A stretch of DNA of 51,431 nt from an uncultured Helicobacter sp. (lineage in GTDB: Bacteria > Campylobacterota > Campylobacteria > Campylobacterales > Helicobacteraceae): contig CALUTE010000015.1 of the NCBI GenBank assembly GCA_944323645.1, forward strand, positions 1-51,431. The letters run 5' to 3'. The notes under the pieces are model-generated. The model did not search any database, had not been told where the DNA came from, and saw nothing but the letters and a program-made list of their open reading frames with translations. The translations under genes and the position numbers were made by a program. Below are positions 35,115 to 44,534 of this stretch, piece by piece; position 1 is the first letter of the stretch; the number at the start of each line of letters is the position of its first letter.

Positions 35115-36601
35115 TACAGCTTGATTTTTCTGAACTTGCACTTAGTACAATCTTGCCAAGTCTTATTCTCCTTTTTGGTGCTTTGTGCTTACTGCTTATA
35201 AATGTTTTTGCACGTGTTTTTTCTCAAGCGCTGCAAGGACTCAATGTCGCTTTAAGTGCTATTTTTTTAGGTTTTAGCATTATTTTTAGTTGTAATCTTT
35301 CGGTGGGAGATGCATTTTTTGGATTTATTCATATAAGTGGTATCAGTATTTTAAGCCAGATTGCAATGGAGCTTTGTTCCCTTATTTTTATTGTTTTATT
35401 TTTGGGAAGTAAGGTCAAAACAGATGATATATCTGCTAGGGTAGGGGAGTTTTATCCTCTGTATCTACTAATGATTGCAGGCTTTGATCTTATGGTTTCT
35501 AGTACGCATTTGCTTGTCATTTTGTTGGGGCTTGAGATTGGTTCGCTTTCATTGTGCGCACTTATTGCGCTTAATGGCAGGAGCAAGGGGCTTGAAGCAA
35601 GTATTAAATACTTTGTATTAAGCATACTTGCAAGCGTATTTTTTATCCTTGGTGTATTGTGTTTGTATCTTGCAGGTGCAAGCTTTGATATGATACATAT
35701 ACAAGATGTTTTGCATAGCAAGGGCTATATTTCTATTTGGGGCGTGCTTTTAGGCTTTGTGTTTATGGTCGCTGCACTTGGGTTTAAAACTTCAATTGTT
35801 CCATTCCACTCTTATATGCCTGATGTGTATGAGGGCTCAAATGCTATTGTGGCAGGCGTATTTTCTATTGTCCCTAAGATTGCAGCATTTGCTGTAGCAC
35901 TTTTGGTTTTTGAGACATTTCTCCAATCTGGAATCGTCTTGATCGAACAGATATTGTATGTTCTTGTCGTACTCACCATCACGATTCCAAATATTGCAGC
36001 ATTGGTACAGCAAGATATGAAGAGAATGCTAGCATTTAGCTCAATTTCTCATTCTGGCTTTGTGCTTGCTTGTATTTTGATCGATACGCAAGTGAGTATT
36101 TCTTCTCTTTATTTATATTGGTTTTTGTTTATGTTTAGCAACATCGGTGCATTTGGTTTATTGTGGTTTGCACAAAATAAGCAAGAATCCTGGAAACAGG
36201 ACTTTGAGTATCCAATCAGTCGCTTTAATGGGCTTTTGGCTAGCGCACCATTGTACGCAGTGTTTAGTGGTATTTTTTTGCTTTCTCTTGCTGGAATTCC
36301 TCCTTTTGGTTTATTTTGGGGAAAAATGCTTGTAATAACAAGCGCATTTGGGTCAGATTATATTTATCTTGCAGTGATTATGGCAATAAATAGCGCAATT
36401 GCCGTGTTTTATTATCTTAAACCGGTTATTGCAATGTTTGTAATGCCACCGAATGCAGAGAAACCTAAGTCTTTTTTGCAAAATGCAACACCTTTTGGTA
36501 AAATTCTCATCGGAGCTATGGCTTTATTGTGTTGCATTAGTATTTTTATGATTCAATTTTTACTTTATTTTATAGGAAAATATGTGATTGGGGCTTATTA
36601 G
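35111..36601 (+). CDS. nuoN: Complex I subunit NuoN
   Basis: Third antiporter-like proton-pumping subunit (ND2 family), 496 residues. Key stretches are LLGLEIGSLSLCALIAL, GFKTSIVPFHSYMPDVYEGSNAIVAGVFSIVPKIAAFAV and RMLAFSSISHSGFVL. It is the last gene of the nuo operon. Its end overlaps the next gene, pflA, by 14 bases if the TTG start of pflA is used, so pflA is probably transcribed with nuo. Confidence 0.96.
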   Translation: MIQLDFSELALSTILPSLILLFGALCLLLINVFARVFSQALQGLNVALSAIFLGFSIIFSCNLSVGDAFFGFIHISGISILSQIAMELCSLIFIVLFLGSKVKTDDISARVGEFYPLYLLMIAGFDLMVSSTHLLVILLGLEIGSLSLCALIALNGRSKGLEASIKYFVLSILASVFFILGVLCLYLAGASFDMIHIQDVLHSKGYISIWGVLLGFVFMVAALGFKTSIVPFHSYMPDVYEGSNAIVAGVFSIVPKIAAFAVALLVFETFLQSGIVLIEQILYVLVVLTITIPNIAALVQQDMKRMLAFSSISHSGFVLACILIDTQVSISSLYLYWFLFMFSNIGAFGLLWFAQNKQESWKQDFEYPISRFNGLLASAPLYAVFSGIFLLSLAGIPPFGLFWGKMLVITSAFGSDYIYLAVIMAINSAIAVFYYLKPVIAMFVMPPNAEKPKSFLQNATPFGKILIGAMALLCCISIFMIQFLLYFIGKYVIGAY

Positions 36602-39041
36602 GTTGCATAGTAGAACGCTATCTTGTTTGCTTGTGTTGTTATTGGGATTGCCACTTGGTAGTGAAGCATTGGAAATTTCTACAACATTTGGCAAAGAAGC
36701 TGGTGAGGATTTTTCTGTATTGTCATTAAAAAATGATATACCCTTTGCTTGTGCAGAAGTGCTTGATGTGCATGATAAAGTACTTTCTATAGAGTGTAAA
36801 ATATCGCGTATTCCAGATAGGGGATTCCCAGGATTAGAAAACAGCTTTTTTCGTCTCACATATAAGATGATTGATGGGGATTTTTGGCTTTATATTTATC
36901 CAAAATACAGCCAAAAGCTTTTTGCTGTCCCAAAAGATCCAAAAAGTGGCTTTAGCCTCGATAAATATCCACAACAAAACGCGCATATTTGGCAAATTGT
37001 AGGTTATAAAAATAAAATTCCTTTTCTTTCACAAGAAAACCAACAAAGACAAGGACTCGATTTTCCTGTTATGATTCTGGGTGAGCAAACTCCTGTAATT
37101 CCGGAACTAAACACCGATAATCGCCCCTTGCAAGCAACCAAAAATAAAGATTTTGAAATGTACTCACTTGTGAGAAAATCTATGGAACGCCAAGACTACA
37201 TAGGTGCTATCACAGAAATCAATGAAGCCTTGCAGCAGAATCCAAATTCTGTGTTTCGGCGTGATTTGACGTATGATAGGATCATTGCTACTTCAAAGCT
37301 TGGCTTAGAAAATCAAGAGGCACTTATCAAATCGGCGACAGAATGGGTTAAAATCTTTGCTTCCGATCCAGATTTGCCTGAAGTGCTTTATATTCTTGCT
37401 GGAGCGTATGCGCTGGATAATGTTCTTTCTGAGGCGGAATATTACTATAAACGCATTGGCGATGAATACCCAGAATCTAAATTCGCTCCGCTTGCACAAA
37501 TGCAGCTTGCTAATCTTTCAAAAAGCTATGCGCCCACGCGATCGCGTATTTATTTTCAAAAAGCCTATACAGAGGCAAGAGATGTTCCTAGCGCAAGTGA
37601 GATAGCCTTGCAGTGGGCACTTTTTGAGGTCGAGGAAAATAATCTTGATAATGCCAAGGAGCTTGTATATAAGGTGTTTGATAATTATCCACAATTTTTT
37701 CTACACCCAAATGCACATACAGATGAGATTATTGAAGCTTTTGTCAATGTGGAAAATTATGCAGATGCAGCAAAGATTGCGCAGTATTTAGCAGAACATA
37801 CCAAAGATGGCAAAATTAAAGAAGACTACGCATTTAGACTTGGTGAATACTATGCGCAAGCACAAGACTTTGAGAATGCACATAGGGCAAACCAGTTTTA
37901 TTTACAAAATTTCAGCGAAGATAATGTAGAGCGTGCGAAAATTGTTCAAAGACGAGATGACGAGATTTTGTTTGTGGTTGATGGTAGTGATGAGGATAAG
38001 TTAAAACATTATGCCTATCTTATTTCAAAATACCCAAATGGTGAAGAATCTGCCAAGGCTAAAGATTTGGCGGCTAAGATTCTATTACAAAGAGGAGCAT
38101 ACAAAGAGGTACTTACCCTATATGCTGGTGAGGAGCAATCAGCTCACTATCAAAGTGCGCTTGATGCGCTACTAAAAGAAGCCATTGCACAAAAGGAATG
38201 TCGTGCAACCAACACTTACCTCTTGCAAGTTATTGCCTATAACCTTACGCCCCAAGAAAAATTATTTGCTTTTGATTGTGCCAATCAGGCAGGGCTTGCT
38301 GCGATTGCCAAAAATATCACACAAGGTATGGTAGAATCTAGTACAACACCAAATGAACGCCTAGAATGGCTTTATCGTGTGGCAGATAATCTCTATAAGC
38401 TTGGTGAGTACAAAAATGCTTCACTTGCCGCACGTGATGCATATCATCTTGCTATCAATCAAAAGAGTCATTATGACATAGCTTTTATTTTATTTAAGAT
38501 TCTTAGCGCATTAGATTCCAGAGATGAGGCAAAGAGATTATTTCCATTTTTGAAGGAGCATTTTCCTAAAGATGAGCGGATTTTGCCCGTATATGCGACC
38601 CTTTTAGGGTATGCTATTGATGAAAAAGATATAACAACCACAGAAATTTATGCAAGCACACTTCTTACACTGCAAGAGACTTTGAAAATAGATGAATTTA
38701 CGCCTTATGCAGAATTTGCCCTCGTAAATGCACTCAAAGAAAGCAAAAATTTCACAAAAGCTTTAGAGATTTTGCGCAAACTAGAATCTAAAAAGATTGA
38801 AGCGCAAGAATTGCAACAGCTCTTTTATCAGAGTGCAAGCATTTACCACCTACAAGGACAATCACAAAAGGCATTAGAATACTTTGAAAAATGCACAAAA
38901 ATAGAAGCACAAAGCGAGTGGCACGCGCTTTGCAAGCAAGCTAGTGAGTTAGAAAAAGAGCGCACTAAAGCACCAAAGCCAAGCGAGCAACAAGCACAAA
39001 ATCAGGAGTCTATGTCGGATTCTGGTATGCAAACACCATAA
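36588..39041 (+). CDS. pflA: Paralysed-flagella protein PflA, TPR-rich periplasmic scaffold
   Basis: Homologue of PflA, which in Campylobacter and Helicobacter forms part of the periplasmic scaffold holding extra stator units around the flagellar motor; mutants have flagella that do not turn. The 817-residue product has an N-terminal signal peptide (LSCLLVLLLGLPLGSEALE), a beta-rich domain to about residue 150, and a long array of TPR-like helical repeats ending in a Gln/Ser-rich tail. The start is uncertain: TTG at 36588 or TTG at 36603, both with weak ribosome sites. Position directly after nuoN matches H. pylori HP1274. Confidence 0.88.
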   Translation: MGLIRLHSRTLSCLLVLLLGLPLGSEALEISTTFGKEAGEDFSVLSLKNDIPFACAEVLDVHDKVLSIECKISRIPDRGFPGLENSFFRLTYKMIDGDFWLYIYPKYSQKLFAVPKDPKSGFSLDKYPQQNAHIWQIVGYKNKIPFLSQENQQRQGLDFPVMILGEQTPVIPELNTDNRPLQATKNKDFEMYSLVRKSMERQDYIGAITEINEALQQNPNSVFRRDLTYDRIIATSKLGLENQEALIKSATEWVKIFASDPDLPEVLYILAGAYALDNVLSEAEYYYKRIGDEYPESKFAPLAQMQLANLSKSYAPTRSRIYFQKAYTEARDVPSASEIALQWALFEVEENNLDNAKELVYKVFDNYPQFFLHPNAHTDEIIEAFVNVENYADAAKIAQYLAEHTKDGKIKEDYAFRLGEYYAQAQDFENAHRANQFYLQNFSEDNVERAKIVQRRDDEILFVVDGSDEDKLKHYAYLISKYPNGEESAKAKDLAAKILLQRGAYKEVLTLYAGEEQSAHYQSALDALLKEAIAQKECRATNTYLLQVIAYNLTPQEKLFAFDCANQAGLAAIAKNITQGMVESSTTPNERLEWLYRVADNLYKLGEYKNASLAARDAYHLAINQKSHYDIAFILFKILSALDSRDEAKRLFPFLKEHFPKDERILPVYATLLGYAIDEKDITTTEIYASTLLTLQETLKIDEFTPYAEFALVNALKESKNFTKALEILRKLESKKIEAQELQQLFYQSASIYHLQGQSQKALEYFEKCTKIEAQSEWHALCKQASELEKERTKAPKPSEQQAQNQESMSDSGMQTP

Positions 39042-39053
39042 TAAGGAGTTTCT

Positions 39054-40433
39054 ATGGATATGAGTATTTTTAGAGAGTATGATATACGTGGGATTTATGA
39101 GCAGAATCTTACGCAAGAGTGTGTTTTTAAGATAGGATATTTGCTTGGTAAGCGGGTTTTGGCAACCAATGAGCAATCAGTGGCGATTGGGTATGATGCT
39201 CGCACGCATTCTCCTATTTTATATCAGTGGCTAAAAGATGGCTTTATAGCAAGCGGTGTGCGAGTATATTTTATGGGAATGATTCCAACACCAGTTGCAT
39301 ATTTTGCGACTTTTGAAGGCGGCATACAATATGGAATAAAAAGTTCGGTGATGATTACGGGGAGCCACAATCCACCACAATACAATGGTTTTAAGATTAC
39401 AATTAGCCAAAAGCCTTTTTATGGTGCACAAATTCAAGCGCTTGGTAAAGAATTGGCAACTTTAGATATTGCATATTGCGCTTCAGATGTTAAAATCACA
39501 GAGCTCAATGCGCTTGAAAACTATCAAAAGTTTTGCATTAAACATTTTGAGAAACTTGTAAATTTTCCTTATGAAGTTGTGCTCGACTATGGTAATGGCG
39601 TGGGAGCAATCGGGTTAGAACATATTTTAGAAGCATTAAATATTAGGCACACAAGTCTTTTTGCAACGCCCGATGGCACATTTCCAAACCATCACCCAGA
39701 TCCAAGTGAGGAAAAGAATTTGCAGGATATTAAAAATCACATGTCCGCACACAATATTCCTATTGGAATTGCATTTGATGGAGATGCGGATAGAGTGGCG
39801 CTTATGACTCCAAACCACAACTACAAAGGCGATGAAATGGCAATTTTGTTTGCGCGTGATATTGCCAAATCTATTAAAAATCCTATTGTGATTGGCGAGG
39901 TAAAATGTTCGCAGATTATGTATGATGAGATCAACAAAATCGGACAGGCTGTTATGTATAAGACTGGACATAGCAATCTCAAAACAAAGCTTAAGGAATT
40001 GAATGCGCATTTAGCGGCAGAGATGAGTGGGCATTTGTTCTTTAACGATCGCTATTTTGGTTATGATGATGCACTTTATGCGGCATTACGAGCACTTTTG
40101 TTATTTGTAGATTCTACACCACAACAAATCGAAGCAACCATAGCAGGGCTACCAAGGTTGTATGCAACTAACGAAGGCAAGATAGCCACAAGTGAAGAAC
40201 GCAAGTTTGCCCAGATTCAGGAATTAAAAGACAAGCTTATGAGAGCGCCAAAAGATTTTCCACATATTAAGGAAATTATTGATATTGATGGTGTGCGTAT
40301 TATATTTGATGAGGGTTGGGCACTTGTACGTGCCAGCAATACAACGCCAGTGCTTGTAACACGCTTTGAAGCAACTTCAGAGGAAGCATTAGCTCTGTAT
40401 CAAAAAAAAGTGCTTGAAATGATACAACCTTGA
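39054..40433 (+). CDS. Phosphomannomutase/phosphoglucomutase
   Basis: Alpha-D-phosphohexomutase of the AlgC/ManB group, interconverting hexose 6- and 1-phosphates for LPS and glycan precursors. The 459-residue protein has the phosphoserine loop TGSHNPPQYNG, the Mg-binding loop FDGDADRVA, the sugar-binding EMSGHLFF and the phosphate-binding RASNTTPVLVTRFE. It lies 12 bases after pflA, matching H. pylori HP1275 after HP1274. H. pylori annotations call it algC or manB, so no single symbol is given. Confidence 0.93.
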   Translation: MDMSIFREYDIRGIYEQNLTQECVFKIGYLLGKRVLATNEQSVAIGYDARTHSPILYQWLKDGFIASGVRVYFMGMIPTPVAYFATFEGGIQYGIKSSVMITGSHNPPQYNGFKITISQKPFYGAQIQALGKELATLDIAYCASDVKITELNALENYQKFCIKHFEKLVNFPYEVVLDYGNGVGAIGLEHILEALNIRHTSLFATPDGTFPNHHPDPSEEKNLQDIKNHMSAHNIPIGIAFDGDADRVALMTPNHNYKGDEMAILFARDIAKSIKNPIVIGEVKCSQIMYDEINKIGQAVMYKTGHSNLKTKLKELNAHLAAEMSGHLFFNDRYFGYDDALYAALRALLLFVDSTPQQIEATIAGLPRLYATNEGKIATSEERKFAQIQELKDKLMRAPKDFPHIKEIIDIDGVRIIFDEGWALVRASNTTPVLVTRFEATSEEALALYQKKVLEMIQP

Positions 40434-40525
40434 TTTGGCAGATCTTACATAAGTACTATACAAAAGCGGTATTTAACAATAAGTTTGGATTTGGCTTAAC
40501 AAGAGATTTGTTTGGGTACTATAGC

Positions 40526-41431
40526 TTATTTGGTTTTTAGCGCGCGGTAGTAGGTTTTGAGTGCTGCTTTGTAGCTTGGGGCTATAAAACCCGTATGTTT
40601 GGCTATGTAATGTGTGGCTGTATCACAAAGAATTTGCATTGCTTTTAAAGCTCGGCGACTCTTAGCCAAATTGCCTAGTGTGTATGTTTGTAGCAAGAGT
40701 TTGTAGTACTTTTTGGGCATAGAGTGCGGAAGGTATTTATAGTGTTTGCCATAGGAGAAGCTAAAGCTTGGTGTCGCGGCATTATGTTTGGGCGATTTTT
40801 TAGAGGGAGCTTTAAGTCTCTTTTGTAGTGCTGCTTGCCATGAGAGTAAGATAAGTAAGGTCTCGCGCATAGAATCTATGTAGTGGTTATACGCTAGCTC
40901 TTCGTTACGCAAAAAGCTTCGCAAAGCATAGCCTTTGAGATGATAAAACTCATTTAGGCAATCATCAAAACTTCTTTGTGTGAGGGGTTTGAGCCAAAAA
41001 TCCTCATCACTTGGGATAATCTCACGCCCCATAGTCTTTGATACTATATCATTTTTATCTAGCAAAACTTGTGTAAGTTTCTCGTGTGTGAAATAATATT
41101 CCACATCACTTAGCGGTATCAGCGTAAAATCAATCTTTACCCCATTTTCATACAGCACAAGATAGCTCTCCCACCCATCTTTTAAATCCGGTGGAAATAG
41201 TTCCATAGATTCTGGCATTTGCATCATCAAAACCTTGCCAAAATGCCCAAGCCACGAAATATCTTGACGCAGAGATAAAGTATCCTCCATAAAAAAGCTT
41301 ATATCATAATCTTGGAATCTATCCTTTTTGGCGTGTTTGTTGGCTCGTGAGCCTTCTAATACTACAATTTCTATATCTTTGTGGGTTTGGGCAAAATGGA
41401 GGATTTTTGTCAAAGTATCATCGGGCTTCAT
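40526..41431 (-). CDS. ANT(6)/AadE-like nucleotidyltransferase
   Basis: Member of the aminoglycoside 6-adenylyltransferase family. The nucleotidyltransferase signature is LEGSRANKHAKKDRFQDYDISFF (GSR followed by the D-x-D metal pair), and the C-terminal helical domain follows. With the start at 41431, five bases after AAGGAAG, the protein has 301 residues, matching ANT(6) proteins at about 300; an earlier in-frame start at 41479 has no ribosome site. Family members give streptomycin resistance, but sequence alone does not show that this one does. The 92 bases before it toward the mutase gene hold nothing visible. Confidence 0.82.
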   Translation of the reverse strand: MKPDDTLTKILHFAQTHKDIEIVVLEGSRANKHAKKDRFQDYDISFFMEDTLSLRQDISWLGHFGKVLMMQMPESMELFPPDLKDGWESYLVLYENGVKIDFTLIPLSDVEYYFTHEKLTQVLLDKNDIVSKTMGREIIPSDEDFWLKPLTQRSFDDCLNEFYHLKGYALRSFLRNEELAYNHYIDSMRETLLILLSWQAALQKRLKAPSKKSPKHNAATPSFSFSYGKHYKYLPHSMPKKYYKLLLQTYTLGNLAKSRRALKAMQILCDTATHYIAKHTGFIAPSYKAALKTYYRALKTK

Positions 41432-41513
41432 AGGCGCTTCCTTGCATAGGTCTTTTGCGAACTTTCGATATAATATCATATCAAAGATTAGATTCTAAGA
41501 AATAGGATTGTAG

Positions 41514-42272
41514 ATGCGTATAGTGTTTGTAGCTTTTTGTGTTTTTTTGTGTGTTGGTTGCCAGTCTTTACAAGATAATACTCCAGAGTGCCAAAGTGTG
41601 CAAGATAGACTAAACGGCTGCGTGGAGAGATTTGTAGATTATGACTCATACACAGAATTACTAGAGATATACTATAAAGATGGCAAGAAATACAAAGAAA
41701 TAAAAGTCTTTAAAGGTGGAGCGAGGTATGAGACTCCTTATAAAAATGGAAAGATTGAAGGTATCAAACGGAGATATTATGAAACGGGAGTTCTCTCTAG
41801 TGAAGAGCCCTATACTGGTGATTTACTGCATGGCGTTGCGAAGCATTACTATCGTAGCGGGAGACTCAAAACAGAGATTCCCTATGATATGGGTAGCAAA
41901 GAGGGGTTGCTTACAGAATATTATATGAATGGCAGAATTCAAGACATTGTTCTATTTAAAAACGATAAAATGGAGGGTTTGCGCAAGGCGTATTATGAAA
42001 ATGGGAATCGCTGGTTTGAGGTGTTGTATGATAATGGCAAAGAGAAAGAAGACAAAACATACTATGAAACAAGTGGAAAGCTAGAATCTAAATGGTTTGT
42101 AGATGAGAACGGAGTAGGAGTGCGGCATTATTATTACGAAAATGGAGCCCCGCTAGCAACTTTTGTGTATCACAATTGTGTGGTACAGCGCCAATGCGCA
42201 AATGGAAAAATCCTCACAAACGACATACAGAAGATAAAATATATCATTGAGGCTTGCGAGAGCAATAGGTAG
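41514..42272 (+). CDS. MORN/YwqK-type repeat lipoprotein
   Basis: A 252-residue predicted lipoprotein. A short signal peptide ends at Cys16 (LCVGC-QSLQ), and the rest is built of about six repeats of the pattern Y-Y-E-N/T-G-x-L/R followed by a charged turn and G-x-x-x-Y (MORN_2 / COG2849). Such repeats often serve as binding surfaces and occur in proteins loosely called toxin-antitoxin YwqK antitoxins, but no toxin gene is beside it here. It is divergent from the ANT(6)-like gene with an 82-base shared promoter region. A role as an envelope-associated immunity or adhesion protein is speculative. Confidence 0.75.
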   Translation: MRIVFVAFCVFLCVGCQSLQDNTPECQSVQDRLNGCVERFVDYDSYTELLEIYYKDGKKYKEIKVFKGGARYETPYKNGKIEGIKRRYYETGVLSSEEPYTGDLLHGVAKHYYRSGRLKTEIPYDMGSKEGLLTEYYMNGRIQDIVLFKNDKMEGLRKAYYENGNRWFEVLYDNGKEKEDKTYYETSGKLESKWFVDENGVGVRHYYYENGAPLATFVYHNCVVQRQCANGKILTNDIQKIKYIIEACESNR

Positions 42273-42719
42273 ATTCTGGGATCTATAAAGCACCTGATTT
42301 GGCAGATAATGGCTATGAAAGCTTGATCTGCCCCCAATGCACTTAAATTTATTTAATCCCAAGAAGTTGGGTCTTTGTGAGTCTTGGTGAAATTTGCCAC
42401 GTTAGAGAGATTGTGTAATTTGAATATCTAGTTTTATAATCCTAGACAGAAGTTTCTTGCGGGGGATAGTTTTGTGATGAGTTTTGTTGGTAAATCAATT
42501 GAAATCTAAATATTGCAACAATTATGCGTGAGCAAGCTGTAATTAATATGGAGAGTAGGATAACATTTTAGAGAGTCTTGCAATGCACAATAAGCAAAGT
42601 GTAGATCACTATTAGACATCTATTCAATAGCTAAAAAACTAAAAGTGGATTATAACCATACAATCAATGCTGGGTAAAAAATCATTATTCAAGAAAGCAA
42701 AACAGAAAACAAAAATCTC
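42273..42719. other. Non-coding stretch with a small hairpin
   Basis: About 450 bases without a credible gene. A stem CCCAA (42358-42362) / TTGGG (42367-42371) followed by TCTTT may end the lipoprotein transcript. Short frames such as one reading DIYSIAKKLKVDYNHTINAG near 42615-42675 are interrupted by stops and may be remnants of decayed genes, but I cannot identify them. Confidence 0.4.
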
Positions 42720-43629
42720 TTGCTCAATGAGACAATCTATGCCTATTGCCAAAACATTATCTTACTACCACAAGGTATTAGCAGAGCGGTGGTGAGTTTG
42801 CTGACATTTTCTAACACACTAGCAGCGCAGCGGCTAATAAATGGTGCTTTTAGTGCAAGTGCTGCATTCTGCCAAGATTGCTCGAACAAAAGCCCTCCAT
42901 TCACTTTAAGCACCTTGCTTGTATCTGCCACATTTTGTAGCGCATTTATCACTCTTGTTTGTTCTTTTGTGATAGGAACACTAGGGTGCAAACACTCCTT
43001 TTTGCTTGGTTCATTCATATTTGTACTAATGCTTTGTGTGATAAATTTCTTACTCATCTTACCCTTAAACTTATCCCTGCTGCAAGTAAGCCAAAAGCGT
43101 AAAGTACCGCTCATAGAATGTCTAAAAGAGTCTCGTTTATCCTTGCCACTAGCTCCTGTGCGCTTGGCTTTGCTCTTATGACTTTGGTGATGAATGCCAT
43201 CCCACTACCTATGAATGCAGCACATTTTAGCACTATAGATTCAAAAATGTCTTAGTCTAGCATTTTATAGCGATGTATTCGCCTAGCCTCTTTTTAGTCG
43301 TGCTGCTAAAACCTTAACCCCTCGCTCGTGCTTGGTGTGGTGCTGTAATGTCTGGGATTGTGGTGATTGTGAGGCGGGGCTTTTGGGGTTTTGGATAAGC
43401 TTATTTCTTGTTGGGGTGGCGTGGAGATTTACTTGCTCAACACCATTAATTCGCGCAACAAAATACGCCTGCAAGGGCTAAATGCTACAGCCACATTTGG
43501 CGCAAATCTCCTTGCAAGCATAAGCGTGGTGGCATACTAGCAAGTGGTGGCTGGATAGTACTCAACGCCATAGTGTTCATAGCGGTGTTGGTATTTTTAG
43601 GAGGCTTTTTGCTTTTTTATGTATGGTAA
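42720..43629 (+). pseudogene. Decayed MFS transporter
   Basis: Remains of a major facilitator superfamily transporter, spread over all three plus-strand frames with stops and frameshifts. In order: membrane-like FVIGTLGCKHSFLLGS, then VPLIECLK shifting to VSFILATSSCALGFALMTLVMNAIPLPM, then HFIAMYSPSLFLVVLL, FWISLFLVGVAWRFTCSTPLI, RLQGLNATATFGANLLAS and GWIVLNAIVFIAVLVF. These match in order the second half of a transporter type with the pattern MTLVMNATPLAM, QWHVLAMYxPS, LLGVGWNF and VQGLNDF. The first half is missing or unrecognisable. It is clearly non-functional. Confidence 0.75.
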
Positions 43630-43661
43630 ATCTAGCCCTCTGATTATTTTGCCTTTAGAGT

Positions 43662-44222
43662 CTAAGATTTAATCTTTTTAAGGATTCTAGCAGGATTTCC
43701 TCCCACAATGGTATTACTCGGCACATCTTTGGTAACCACAGCATTTGCTCCTATGATAGAATTTTCTCCTATCCTTACTCCGGGCAAAATAGTCGCTGCC
43801 ACGCCTATCCACACGCGTTTTTCTATATGTATGGGCTTACAAATAGTCGTATTGCGGTTATAAGGATTGATATCGTGATTAATCGTAATGAGATTGACTT
43901 TAGGACCGATGAAAACATCATCATCGATATAGATTCCACCTCTATCCATAAAGGTGCAAGCAGAATTGACAAAGACATTTTTGCCAAAATGGATATTACG
44001 CCCAAAGTCTGTGTAAAAAGGCGGGATAAGCCATAGGGTAGAATCTACCTCCCTCCCTGTGATTTGTGAGAGGAAATCCCGCACCTCTTCTTCGCTATAT
44101 ACACCACTATTAAGCCTTGCGACTATCCTTTGGGTTTGTTTAATAACTTCGATGATCGGGGCTACTTCTGGATCTCTGCCATCTAGCGGCATTCCTGCTA
44201 GATCTTTTTCAAAAACATTCAT
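43662..44222 (-). CDS. Maltose/galactoside-type hexapeptide O-acetyltransferase
   Basis: A 186-residue left-handed beta-helix acetyltransferase of the LacA/Maa/NodL type, transferring acetyl from acetyl-CoA to a sugar or similar hydroxyl. It has the N-terminal helical cap, hexapeptide repeats from about residue 75, catalytic His116 in INHDINP, and the C-terminal IVGGNPARILKKIK. The physiological acceptor is unknown. It shares a MerR-type promoter with two aldo/keto reductases, which suggests a detoxification role rather than sugar use. The ribosome site is AAGGAAC. Confidence 0.9.
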   Translation of the reverse strand: MNVFEKDLAGMPLDGRDPEVAPIIEVIKQTQRIVARLNSGVYSEEEVRDFLSQITGREVDSTLWLIPPFYTDFGRNIHFGKNVFVNSACTFMDRGGIYIDDDVFIGPKVNLITINHDINPYNRNTTICKPIHIEKRVWIGVAATILPGVRIGENSIIGANAVVTKDVPSNTIVGGNPARILKKIKS

Positions 44223-44299
44223 TTGTTGTTCCTTATGATTTTTAAGAATCTAAATCTAGCTAATGGCTCTGCTGTGATTTAAGATTCTTTACATTTGGA

Positions 44300-44330
44300 A
44301 GTATAAAGAATGAGAGCTACTCTAAGTCAA
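44300..44330 (-). promoter_or_regulatory. MerR-type promoter/operator 3 (19-bp spacer)
   Basis: Minus-strand -35 TTGACT (44325-44330), spacer TAGAGTAGCTCTCATTCTT (19 bases) and -10 TATACT (44300-44305). The core here is a better dyad than in the other two copies (AGAG-TAG-CTCT). Predicted start near 44293, giving a leader of about 70 bases to the acetyltransferase at 44222. The leader contains an imperfect inverted pair of the AAGAATCT repeat. Confidence 0.75.
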
Positions 44331-44495
44331 GAGGTAAATCACGATATAGGTTTAATAACACAGAGTACATTCAAAACACAACTCACACCTAATGCCACTA
44401 ACGCTCAAACCAAGGCAATATTTGCTGCAAAATTAATAGTTAAATCATATTTGATACTTTTGTATGCACCATCATCCAAACAACACATGGCACTG

Positions 44496-44504
44496 TGATA
44501 TAAT
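44496..44504 (+). promoter_or_regulatory. Extended -10 promoter of the Mokosh-like operon
   Basis: TG-x-TATAAT ends at 44504, giving an extended -10 box about 31 bases before the kinase-helicase start. No good -35 is visible at 16-18 bases, which is normal for extended -10 promoters and for Helicobacter sigma-80 promoters. Predicted start near 44511, leaving a short leader containing the AAGGAAG ribosome site. Confidence 0.5.
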
Positions 44505-44534
44505 AGTGTATTTGCTTAGCAAGGAAGTGAACAA

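Noticed and set aside
42743-43114. 123-residue minus-strand ORF
   Set aside because: It lies antisense to the MFS remnant, whose plus-strand blocks line up in order with a known family; the minus ORF shows no family.
44310-44498. 62-residue plus-strand ORF upstream of the Mokosh-like operon
   Set aside because: It starts inside the minus-strand MerR-type promoter, has no ribosome site, and the composition is not protein-like. The minus strand here holds short membrane-like fragments that are also too broken to call.
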